Source: an uncultured Eubacterium sp. (GTDB lineage: Bacteria > Bacillota > Clostridia > Lachnospirales > Lachnospiraceae). From it: a stretch of 13,458 nucleotides of DNA. The stretch is taken from assembly GCA_910586445.1 (NCBI GenBank), contig CAJUHV010000089.1, positions 1-13,458 of the forward strand. The letters are read 5' to 3'. The position numbers and the translations under genes are program-made. The notes beneath the pieces are model-generated. The model saw only the letters and a list, made by a program, of their open reading frames with translations. It did not search any database and had not been told where the DNA came from. Positions 7,064-13,458 of this stretch are shown here, piece by piece; the first letter of the stretch is position 1; each line of letters starts with the position of its first letter.

Positions 7064-9010
7064 ATGGAAAGAAAGTATCCAAATCTGTGCAGTCCGATTA
7101 CAATCGGAAACATAACATTCCGCAATAGAATGTTTTCAGCGCCAATGGGAGGCACGGACATTACAAATGACGGGTGCATCGGGCCAAAGTCTACGGCATT
7201 TTACGAGCTGCGCGCGAAAGGCGGCGCGGGTGCGGTGACGGTAAGCGAGTGCATGGTGCATCCGCAGACGGACGGTTCCCATGCATACCATCTGGACACC
7301 AGTATTTTAAATTCGCTGGCGTCTGCAACTTATGCAGCGGATGCAATCCGGCGTCATGGGGCAATGCCGAGCATTGAACTTTCCCATTCCGGTATGTATG
7401 CAGGAACTTATATGACAGATAAGGGCAGGCAGAAATCCATGAACCAGTGGGGGCCGTCAGATACCGTACGTCCGGACGGCGTAGAAGTAAAGGCTTTGAC
7501 AAAAGAGATGATGGCTGAGATTGCTGCTGCCTACGGGAATGTAGCAGGGCTTGCAAAGCGGGCCGGGTTTGAAATGGTCATGATCCATGGCGGGCACGGC
7601 TGGCTGCTGAACCAGTTCTTTTCTCCATATTTCAATCATCGTACAGACGAATACGGCGGTTCATTGGAAAACAGGTGCCGTTTTGCGATAGAGGTTTTAA
7701 AAGCTGTCAGGGAGTCAGTGGGGCCAAAATTCCCGATTGAATTCCGTATGAGCGGATCGGAACTGTTTGAAGGCGGATATGATCTGGCGGAAGGCGTGCG
7801 CATCGCACAGCAGATCGAGCCGTATATTGACCTGTTGCATGTGTCAGCCGGGACTTACCAGAGAGGGTTTGGGGATACGCATCCGTCCATGTTCAAAGAG
7901 CATGGATGCAATGTTTATCTGGTGGAAGAAATCAAAAAGCATGTGTCTGTCCCGGTTGCTACGATTGGCGGACTGAACAGCCCGGAGCAGATGGAGGAAA
8001 TCATTGCAAGCGGGAAAGCGGATGTGGTCTATATGGCAAGGGCGCTGCTGGCTGACCCGTTCCTGCCGCGGAAAGTGACAGAAAACAGGGATGGAGAAAT
8101 TGTAAAATGCCTGCGGTGTTTTACCTGTATGGCAGAACGCGCGGCAACTTCCACAAGGAGATGCACGGTGAATCCGCTGATCGGCAGGGAAATGGAAGGT
8201 TGTGAGGTGCAGCCGGCTCCTGTGAAGAAAAAAGTGTTAGTGGCTGGCGGAGGCCCTGGAGGTCTGTATGCGGCGTATACAGCTGCACGCAGGGGGCATG
8301 AGGTTGTGCTTTGTGAAAAGGAATCGGAATTAGGCGGTATTTTAAAAAGCGAACAGGCGCTGCCGTTTAAGCAGGAAATGTATGAATTGGCGGGAACCTA
8401 TGCGCATATGGCAAAGCAGGCTGGCGTGGAAATACGGTTAAATACCGAAGTCACAAAAGAGTATGCGCAAAAGGAGCAGGCGGACGCTTTGATTATAGCG
8501 GCAGGATCTTCCCCGCTTGTGCCGCCGATTTCGGGACTGGATGGGGACAATGTGGTCATTGTCAACAATTATTATCTGGAAAAAGAAAAAGTCGGGGATG
8601 ATGTGGTTGTGTTTGGCGGAGGACTTGCCGGATGTGAGTGTGCAATCCACCTGGGCATGGAAGGGAAAAAAGTCCATCTGGTAGAAATGCGCGAAGAACT
8701 GGCGCCGGATGCAAACGTAAGGCACCGCCCGCTTCTGCTGAAAGAGATTGAGAAGTATGTAACGGTCCATACCGGCTATAAGGGGCTGGAAGTGACGGCA
8801 GAAGGAATCCTCTGTGAGGATAAAAACGGCGGGAAGCAGCTTGTTCCAGGTTCTTCCGTCATATGTGCGCTCGGGCAGCGTCCAAGGACGGGATATGTGG
8901 AAGAATTAAGGGATGCAGCGCCTTTTACGGCAGTAATCGGGGATGCGGCAAAGGTTTCTACAATCACGAACGCGGTTTACTGGGGATACCATGCGGCGCT
9001 AGATATTTAG
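7064..9010 (+). CDS. NADH:flavin oxidoreductase with 4Fe-4S and FAD domains (2,4-dienoyl-CoA reductase / BaiCD / enoate reductase type)
   Basis: This 648-residue enzyme has the full three-domain layout of the family. The N-terminal FMN-binding TIM barrel (1-340) includes NRMFSAPMGG (21-30), SECMVHP (61-67) and IHGGHGWLLNQFFSPYFN (174-191) followed by RTDEYGGSLENR. The 4Fe-4S site is C349-x2-C352-x2-C355-x11-C367. The FAD domain shows AGGGPGG (394-400) with an acidic end at EKESELGG. The NAD(P) domain shows FGGGLAG (517-523). Such enzymes use NAD(P)H to reduce an activated C=C bond in dienoyl-CoA, enoates, bile-acid intermediates or cinnamates in the cytoplasm. The usual catalytic-loop HGxHGY reads HGGHGW here, so Trp180 replaces Tyr, which may change substrate. 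ATG 7064 follows AGGAGG (7049-7054) by nine bases. Length is normal and the frame is intact. Confidence 0.93.
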   Translation: MERKYPNLCSPITIGNITFRNRMFSAPMGGTDITNDGCIGPKSTAFYELRAKGGAGAVTVSECMVHPQTDGSHAYHLDTSILNSLASATYAADAIRRHGAMPSIELSHSGMYAGTYMTDKGRQKSMNQWGPSDTVRPDGVEVKALTKEMMAEIAAAYGNVAGLAKRAGFEMVMIHGGHGWLLNQFFSPYFNHRTDEYGGSLENRCRFAIEVLKAVRESVGPKFPIEFRMSGSELFEGGYDLAEGVRIAQQIEPYIDLLHVSAGTYQRGFGDTHPSMFKEHGCNVYLVEEIKKHVSVPVATIGGLNSPEQMEEIIASGKADVVYMARALLADPFLPRKVTENRDGEIVKCLRCFTCMAERAATSTRRCTVNPLIGREMEGCEVQPAPVKKKVLVAGGGPGGLYAAYTAARRGHEVVLCEKESELGGILKSEQALPFKQEMYELAGTYAHMAKQAGVEIRLNTEVTKEYAQKEQADALIIAAGSSPLVPPISGLDGDNVVIVNNYYLEKEKVGDDVVVFGGGLAGCECAIHLGMEGKKVHLVEMREELAPDANVRHRPLLLKEIEKYVTVHTGYKGLEVTAEGILCEDKNGGKQLVPGSSVICALGQRPRTGYVEELRDAAPFTAVIGDAAKVSTITNAVYWGYHAALDI

Positions 9011-9011
9011 T

Positions 9012-9079
9012 TGTAAGCCAAATGATTTGCTGTTTTATCTGAAATTGTGATAATATGCCGGCGAATCATTTGGCTTGCA
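9012..9079 (+). repeat. Long inverted repeat between flavoenzyme and malic enzyme
   Basis: The 19-base arms 9012-9030 and 9061-9079 match at 17 positions, centred on AAGCCAAATGATT, with a 30-base loop. Both mismatches become G-U pairs in plus-strand RNA, but would be A-C on the other strand, so the structure is likely selected in the plus-strand transcript. There is no T run after it, so it is not a standard terminator. Confidence 0.65.
9046..9054 (+). promoter_or_regulatory. Possible extended -10 promoter for the malic enzyme gene
   Basis: TGTGATAAT at 9046-9054 fits an extended -10 (TGn plus GATAAT). A -35 is weak (TTGCTG, 9027-9032, 16-base spacer). It lies in the loop of the 9012-9079 inverted repeat, and a start near 9061 would fall at the right arm. 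Confidence 0.3.
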
Positions 9080-9123
9080 GACATTTGTTACGGAAACTTT
9101 TGAAGGTGGAGGATTATATAGAA

Positions 9124-10301
9124 ATGGATTATGCAGAAAAAGCATTAGAACTGCATGCTCAGTTAAAAGGAAAATTGGAAATAAAATCCCGCATTTCGCT
9201 AAAAAATAAAGATGATCTGGCGCTGGCTTATACGCCTGGCGTAGCACAGCCGTGTCTGGAAATTCAAAAGGACGTTAATAAAAGCTATTCTCTGACACGC
9301 CGCTGGAACACGGTTGCAGTTATTACAGATGGTACGGCAGTACTTGGCCTGGGTGATATTGGGCCGGAAGCCGGCATGCCTGTTATGGAAGGAAAATGTG
9401 TATTGTTTAAAGAATTTGGAGATGTGGATGCGGTTCCGCTCTGCATAAGGAGTAAGGAACCGGATGAAATTGTACACAATATCCAGCTTTTGGCAGGGAG
9501 TTTCGGAGGGATTAACCTGGAAGACATCAGTTCACCCAGGTGTTTTGAAATAGAAGAAAAACTGAAAGGGATATGTGATATACCTGTATTTCATGATGAC
9601 CAGCATGGGACAGCAATCGTGGTAGCTGCAGCGCTGCTGAACTCGCTGAAGCTGACAGGCAGGAAAATGGAAAATGCGAAAGTAGTCTTAAATGGACCAG
9701 GCGCCGCAGGGACAGCCATTATAAAGATGCTCTTATCTATGGGACTGAAAGATGTGGTTGCCGCAGATGAATATGGAATTATTTATCCGAAACGTAAAGA
9801 AGGAATGGTAAAACATAAGGCGGAGCTTGCACTGCTTACAAATCCACGGCATTTAACAGGCAGCCTTGCAGATGCCTTGAAGGATGCGGATGTGTTTATT
9901 GGGACAAGTGTGCGGGATGCCTGACAACAGAAATGATCCGGGGTATGCAGAAAGATCCGGTCATTTTTGCATGCGCAAACCCGTCACCGGAAATTTACCC
10001 AGACGATGCGCTGGCGGCAGGAGCTGCAGTGGTTTGTACGGGACGAAGCGACTTCCCGAACCAGGTAAATAATGTACTTGTATTTCCTGGGCTGTTTCGG
10101 GGAGCATTGGACGCACGGGCAAGCAGTATTACAGATCATATGAAAATTGCCGCAGCATATGCGATTGCCGGACTGATAGGAGAAAAAGAGCTTCGGGCGG
10201 ATTATGTGCTGCCATCTATTTTTGACGGGCGTGTAAAAAAAGCGGTATCCAGGGCAGTGAAAGATGCAGCAGTAAAAGATGGTGTGAGCAGGATTTCATA
10301 A
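9124..10301 (+). pseudogene. NAD(P)-dependent malic enzyme, frameshifted
   Basis: Malic enzyme converts malate to pyruvate and CO2. The first frame (9124-9924, 266 residues) shows AYTPGVAQPC (35-44, catalytic Tyr36), DGTAVLGLGDIGPEAGMP (69-86), EGK with the likely catalytic Lys91, the metal-binding FHDDQHGT (157-164) and the dinucleotide site GPGAAG (191-196). After DVFIGTSV the frame goes wrong: VRDA then TGA. Inserting one base at about 9912-9913 restores TSVAGCLTTEMIRGMQKDP, which continues in the other frame through IFACANPSPEIYPDDALAAG to the stop at 10301. Repaired length is 392 residues, normal for short bacterial malic enzymes. The lesion looks like loss of one G from GTGGCGGG. ATG 9124 has a rather distant GGTGGAGG (9104-9111). 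Apart from the lesion the gene looks healthy, so the mutation is recent or a sequencing error. Confidence 0.88.
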
Positions 10302-10544
10302 ACAGGGCAGATACATTTGAAATTATTTGGATTTTTCTGGATGTACAATTGTTATATTGCATATTTTACAGAACGGATATCTTCTTAAAATGGCGAATAA
10401 AGAATAGTAAAGCGATATTTTGGCTGCTTATACGATTGTTTCCGCAACTGGATAAGAATAATGTCATGTTGTCAACAACAATAGAATTTGAAACAGGTCG
10501 ATTACCGTATTAAAACAAACTGAATAAAATATATTAGAAGATTT
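10302..10544. other. AT-rich intergenic region, no supported gene
   Basis: After the malic enzyme stop there is no convincing gene. One forward frame is open to TAA at 10511-10513, but it has no plausible start or ribosome site. The strong terminator that follows implies that a transcript crosses this stretch: either a long tail of the malic enzyme mRNA or a small RNA. Confidence 0.4.
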
Positions 10545-10584
10545 CAGAGAATGTGACAGAATAGACATTCTCTGGAATTTTTTT
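10545..10584 (+). terminator. Strong Rho-independent terminator
   Basis: A perfect 10-bp stem, CAGAGAATGT (10545-10554) with ACATTCTCTG (10565-10574), has a 10-base loop and is followed by GAA and seven Ts (10578-10584). It lies 244 bases past the malic enzyme stop. It is the end of the catabolic cluster on this strand. Confidence 0.8.
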
Positions 10585-10746
10585 ATGTTTAAGAGGCGGG
10601 ATCAAAATCATGTTAAGTCAGATATTTTGATTCGAGAATGGGTGGGAGTAATTTTTTATCACAAATTTTTTATCCGCAGATGAAAAGTGGAAGATCTATG
10701 TCGGATATTTTAGTATATTGACTGCAAAAAAAGTAGAAAAAAGTGA

Positions 10747-10793
10747 AAAAGACTGTTTGTGTCTTTTCTGAAACAGGGACACATGCAGTCCCT
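10747..10793. repeat. Dyad with alternative hairpins upstream of the XRE regulator
   Basis: Two local hairpins are possible: AAAAGAC / GTCTTTT (10747-10753 and 10761-10767) and AGGGAC / GTCCCT (10775-10780 and 10788-10793). Alternatively GACTGTTTGTGTC (10751-10763) pairs with GACACATGCAGTC (10778-10790) at 11 of 13 positions. The long pairing excludes the local ones. It could be an operator or an attenuator-like switch. Confidence 0.4.
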
Positions 10794-10815
10794 TTAAAAA
10801 TGCGTGAGCCGTATA

Positions 10816-10821
10816 TATAAT
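10816..10821 (+). promoter_or_regulatory. -10 element (TATAAT) before the XRE regulator
   Basis: A consensus TATAAT lies 23 bases before the ATG at 10845. No good -35 is present at 16-18 bases upstream, which suggests regulation or a different upstream contact; the dyad at 10747-10793 is just upstream. Confidence 0.4.
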
Positions 10822-10844
10822 AAATACATTGGGTGGCACAAAAC

Positions 10845-11180
10845 ATGATGAATGTAAGAGATACGAATATAGGGAAAATAGTCAGGGTACTTAGGGAAAA
10901 TAGGGGGATAACAAGGCTCAGCCTGGCAGAAGCTGTGGGAATCAGTGAATCGTATCTGAAAAAAATAGAAACGGGGGTAAGGCAGCCAGGAGTTCATTTG
11001 TACCAGAAAATGCTGGAGGAGTTAGAAGCAGTTCTTGTTATAGTAGATATAGACAGGACGGTGAAAGGAAGCTATATAGCAAAAGCTCAGGAAATGTTGA
11101 TGGAAAGCAGTGAAGCTCAGGCTGAGTTTATGATAAAAATGATGGAGTATATGTTACAGAACATGGGCAGTATGAAATGA
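10845..11180 (+). CDS. XRE-family helix-turn-helix regulator
   Basis: This 111-residue protein has a Cro/C1-type helix-turn-helix at about residues 8-62: IVRVLRENRGIT, LSLAEAVGISESYLKKIETG, then RQPGVHLYQKMLEEL. This is followed by a short beta-like stretch (EAVLVIVDID) and a Met-rich helical tail (SEAQAEFMIKMMEYMLQNMG) that may serve dimerisation. ATG 10845 is chosen because GGGTGG (10831-10836) is a usable ribosome site; GTG 10833 and ATG 10848 are alternatives. The gene stands alone between the catabolic cluster and the recombinase region. Small XRE proteins of this size often control mobile elements, but it may equally be chromosomal. A weak hairpin TCAGGC-ACA-GCCTGA follows the stop (11186-11200) without a direct T run. 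Confidence 0.85.
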   Translation: MMNVRDTNIGKIVRVLRENRGITRLSLAEAVGISESYLKKIETGVRQPGVHLYQKMLEELEAVLVIVDIDRTVKGSYIAKAQEMLMESSEAQAEFMIKMMEYMLQNMGSMK

Positions 11181-11322
11181 ATATCTCAGGCACAGCCTGA
11201 TTAATGATTTTTAGAGTGGAAGATTTTAATGTTTGATTCTTGCAATTTTATGATCATACATATAGCGTTATTCTGAATGCCTAAAACACATAAGATTTTT
11301 TTGTTTGCTATAAACATGCACA

Positions 11323-11355
11323 TTGACAAACAGCGATATATGACTCGCTTATATG
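11323..11355 (+). promoter_or_regulatory. Possible regulated promoter with long spacer and central dyad
   Basis: A perfect -35 TTGACA (11323-11328) is followed 21 bases later by TATATG (11350-11355). Between them lies the dyad AGCGA-N8-TCGCT (11332-11349). Over-long spacers with a central dyad are known from MerR-type promoters, though theirs are 19-20 bp. No MerR gene is visible here, so this is only a suggestion. Confidence 0.25.
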
Positions 11356-11385
11356 TTTCAGCATCCAGATTTCTTCTCCGGGTGA

Positions 11386-11736
11386 TGCCGTACAGACGGC
11401 AAGCGGCCCAGGCACGGGCGCGGCGACTGCCTGCATAATAAGGCTTTGGACAGATATGTTTATAACTGCCCTTTTATGTATATAAGATGATGTCAAAGGC
11501 ACGATCGACAACCCGCAGGGCCTGTGACCGGCACTGGCAGTGCCGGAACCGCCATGACAGGCTGGGAGAAGATCCATAAAATTTTCCGTACCGCAGGATA
11601 AAAGGGGGATGCCGCCGGTACGGCCTGGGCAATTTTGCTTGCTGCCACCACCTGCCGGCGGGATCATGGCGCTTATCAGCCGTAAGCGGGCTGGATGCTT
11701 TGAGAAATGATAATAAAATTTAGGCAGTAAATGCCT
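11386..11736 (+). other. GC-rich, hairpin-dense stretch without a convincing gene
   Basis: At least six hairpins occur: TGCCGT-ACAG-ACGGCA (11386-11401); CAGGCA / TGCCTG (11409-11414, 11428-11433); CCGGCACTG-G-CAGTGCCGG (11528-11546); CCGTACCG / CGGTACGG (11586-11593, 11616-11623); CGCTTA / TAAGCG (11670-11675, 11683-11688); AGGCA / TGCCT (11722-11726, 11732-11736). The stretch is much richer in G and C than the DNA on its left. I found no forward frame with a good start and family match, and the open minus-strand frame (11308-11667) resembles nothing I know. It could be a structured leader of the following gene or the relic of a lost element gene. Confidence 0.45.
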
Positions 11737-11767
11737 TAATAATCAAAGAAAAGGAGTACAGAAATCT

Positions 11768-12034
11768 ATGGCTATACAAATGCTTACAACAGCGGACATT
11801 GAGAAGATGCAGGCTGTAAATCCGGGAACGGTGGATCGCTCTACACTGAAAGACATCCGGGATGTCCATATCAATACGGAGCTTCCCAAAAAGGAGCGCA
11901 TCCTGGATTTTATAAGGCAGATCGGGAACCCATATTGTTACCGTCATGGCGACTACGTGGTCAAGGTCGGCTTTGCGGACACAGACGTGACACTGGAGGA
12001 CAGGATGCTTTCCTACATACGGTCAAAGTGCTGA
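11768..12034 (+). CDS. Small protein of clostridial integrative elements, unknown function
   Basis: This 88-residue soluble protein has a core of VHINTELPKKERILDFIRQI (33-52) followed by GNPYCYRHGDYVVKVGFADT (53-72) and LEDRM (76-80). I recall this pattern from small proteins encoded just upstream of serine recombinases in Lachnospiraceae elements (probably the family called DUF6870; the number is from memory). AAGGAG (11751-11756) lies 11 bases before the ATG, a little far. The Cys and His in PYCYRHGD might bind metal, but this is speculation. It precedes the recombinase by 168 bases, a gap with no gene and one palindrome (ATGTTAACAT, 12105-12114). A regulatory or recombination accessory role is inferred from context only. 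Confidence 0.75.
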   Translation: MAIQMLTTADIEKMQAVNPGTVDRSTLKDIRDVHINTELPKKERILDFIRQIGNPYCYRHGDYVVKVGFADTDVTLEDRMLSYIRSKC

Positions 12035-12202
12035 CAGGAAAGAATCTGCAGTATATAAAAAATACCTTTCAGATGAAGAACACTATGGACAGCATGGGAA
12101 AGTTATGTTAACATACGCTTAACAGGATAAAGACAGCGTTTCCCCTGGCTGGTGAAGTGTTTTGCTGGTTTTATGACACTTACACAGACAGGAGGAATAT
12201 CT

Positions 12203-13458
12203 ATGGAACACATCGAAAATAATTCTTTAAAAAGTACAAGGACGTGGAGAGCCTGCGGATATGTGCGCCTTTCGCATGAAGACGGCGACAAGGAGGAAAG
12301 CAACAGCGTCACAGGCCAGAAAAACCTGATCCGTGATTATTTCAGCCGCCACCCGGAGCTTTCCGAGTGCGGCATGGCAGTGGACGACGGTTTTTCAGGC
12401 TCCAGTTTCGAGCGCCCGGCGTTCCAGGCAATGATGGCGGATGTCAAGGCGGGGAAGATAGACTGCATCGAGGTAAAGGACCTGTCACGGTTTGGCAGGA
12501 ATTACCTGGATGCGGGGGAGTATATTGAAAAAATATTCCCCTTCCTTGGCATACGCTTCATAGCGGTCAATGACAACTATGACAGCCTGGACGGCGGCAG
12601 GGAATCCGATGAACTGATGATCCCATTTAAAAACTTAATTAATGAGGCATACTGCCGCGACAGCTCCATTAAAATACGCAGCCAGCTTGAAATAAAGAGG
12701 AAACGCGGCGATTTTATTGCCCCTTTTGCTGTCTACGGTTATGTGAAAAATCCGGAAGACAGGCACCGGCTGGCGATAGACGGCTTTGCGGCGGACGTGG
12801 TGCGTGATATTTTCCACTGGAAACTGGAAGGCTTCAGTGCTGCAGACATAGCGGACCGGCTGAATAAGGACGGCATACTGCAGCCGATGGAATACAAGAA
12901 ACAGCAGGGCATGCGGTTTGCAACGCCGTTCCGTGTCAATGCGCGTTCGGTGTGGAATGCCACGGCAGTATTGCGGATATTAAAAAAACCTGTTTATACA
13001 GGTGTGCTGGAACAGTGGAAAAACACAACGCCAAGCTATAAGGTGAAGCGGCGCGTGGCAAGGCCGCGTGAGGAATGGTCCGTGGTAAAGGGCGCGCATG
13101 AGGCTGTGGTTTCTGCAGAGGACTTCGCAGCCGTCCAGAAAGTGCTTGCCCTGGACACGCGCACAAGCCCGGGCAGCAGTGCGGTTGAACTTTTTTCCGG
13201 GATGGTGTCATGCGGGGAGTGCGGTGCGGCAATGGTAAGGAAGACTGTGCCGGCAGGCGGGAAAAAATATGTTTATTATGTGTGTGCAGCGCATAAAAAT
13301 GAAAAAACATGCTATACGCACAGCATCCGGGACAGCGTGCTTGGGGAGATCGTACTGGAATCGCTCCGTAAACACATACATGACGTTATAAGCCTTTCGG
13401 AACTCAGCTCTGAAAGGCAGAATTTTTTCGCACTAAAAACCGGCTTTATGCCTGTTTT
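12203..13458 (+). CDS. Large serine recombinase, N-terminal 418 residues (runs off the right edge)
   Basis: Large serine recombinases integrate and excise mobile elements through a covalent Ser-DNA intermediate. The resolvase domain (about 15-155) carries YVRLSHED with the predicted nucleophile Ser24, ESNSVTGQ (32-39), DGFSGSSFERPAF (62-74) and VKDLSRFGRN (91-100) with the catalytic arginines. The recombinase domain (about 165-300) includes APFAVYGY (173-180) and VYTGVLEQWK (264-273). A zinc ribbon follows: C337-x2-C340 and C361-x8-C370. The C-terminal coiled-coil part lies beyond the window. The start is firm: AGGAGGAA (12190-12197) is five bases before ATG. The gene is open from 12203 to the last base without stop. 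Codon use is more GC-rich than in the upstream AT-rich region, in line with foreign origin. Target site and directionality partner cannot be seen. Confidence 0.95.
   Translation, partial: MEHIENNSLKSTRTWRACGYVRLSHEDGDKEESNSVTGQKNLIRDYFSRHPELSECGMAVDDGFSGSSFERPAFQAMMADVKAGKIDCIEVKDLSRFGRNYLDAGEYIEKIFPFLGIRFIAVNDNYDSLDGGRESDELMIPFKNLINEAYCRDSSIKIRSQLEIKRKRGDFIAPFAVYGYVKNPEDRHRLAIDGFAADVVRDIFHWKLEGFSAADIADRLNKDGILQPMEYKKQQGMRFATPFRVNARSVWNATAVLRILKKPVYTGVLEQWKNTTPSYKVKRRVARPREEWSVVKGAHEAVVSAEDFAAVQKVLALDTRTSPGSSAVELFSGMVSCGECGAAMVRKTVPAGGKKYVYYVCAAHKNEKTCYTHSIRDSVLGEIVLESLRKHIHDVISLSELSSERQNFFALKTGFMPV

Larger units (their letters stand above)
11768..13458 (+). mobile_element. Edge of an integrative element (recombinase module), boundaries unknown
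   Basis: The small protein and the large serine recombinase form a typical integration module. The outer boundary lies somewhere between the malic enzyme (intact 3' end at 10301) and the module, or to the right of the window. The XRE gene and the GC-rich stretch may belong to it. I could not find a repeated attachment core, which would need the other end. Confidence 0.55.

Noticed and set aside
10302..10513. An open forward frame ending with TAA at 10511-10513
   Set aside because: It has no start codon with a ribosome site until a late ATG near the end, and no family resemblance. Open frames of this length are common in AT-rich DNA.
10775..10800. AGGGAC / GTCCCT hairpin as a terminator
   Set aside because: The stem is short and is followed by TTTAAAAA rather than a T run.
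11308..11667. A 119-residue open frame on the minus strand
   Set aside because: Odd composition, no recognisable motif and no ribosome site noted. It overlaps the hairpin-rich stretch and is better explained as GC-rich noise.
11609..11710. Short forward frame ending with GGIMALISRKRAGCFEK
   Set aside because: It faintly recalls a cell-wall sorting tail, but there is no upstream protein, no hydrophobic span of proper length and no spaced ribosome site.
1..13458. CRISPR arrays, tRNA or rRNA genes
   Set aside because: No regularly spaced direct repeats and no tRNA-like or rRNA-like sequence were noticed on either strand.

Overview
The window reads as chromosomal DNA of an anaerobic Firmicute, most likely a gut Lachnospiraceae/Clostridia member. 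The grounds are purine-rich AGGAGG-type ribosome sites at most starts, AT-rich intergenic DNA, an iron-sulfur flavin oxidoreductase typical of anaerobes, and a small-protein plus serine-recombinase pair of the kind common in clostridial integrative elements. This placement is inference from gene content; no rRNA or other marker is present.

Left part (1-10301): a catabolic cluster for a small hydroxy or carboxylic acid. A divergent LysR-type regulator (partial, minus strand) faces an AEC-family permease with its own terminator. A second transcription unit follows: a two-gene UxaA-type dehydratase (small SAF-domain protein, then the catalytic subunit), an SLC13-type anion permease and a tandem alpha/beta-hydrolase reading frame, closed by a terminator at about 6393-6438. 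Next comes a tightly coupled pair, a four-helix membrane protein and a 648-residue FMN/4Fe-4S/FAD oxidoreductase of the 2,4-dienoyl-CoA reductase/BaiCD type, then a malic enzyme. The permease and the dehydratase unit have nearly the same composite promoter (25 identical bases, 10 variable, 14 identical), which suggests one regulator, plausibly the LysR protein, controls both.

Two genes in this cluster carry single lesions. The hydrolase frame is cut by one in-frame TGA exactly between its two domains. The malic enzyme has a one-base deletion that shifts the frame at about codon 264. Either the pathway is decaying or these are sequencing errors; the sequence alone cannot say.

Middle (10302-11767): a sparse region with an orphan strong terminator, a dyad with alternative hairpins, a small XRE-family regulator and a GC-rich, hairpin-dense stretch with no convincing gene.

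Right part (11768-13458): an 88-residue small protein and a large serine recombinase that runs off the edge, marking an integrative element. Its outer boundary and attachment site could not be located.

Working model (inference): the permeases import an organic acid or an acid ester, the hydrolase frees the acid, the UxaA-type enzyme dehydrates it, the malic enzyme feeds pyruvate, and the flavoenzyme reduces a C=C bond of the partner or product. The substrate cannot be read from the sequence.
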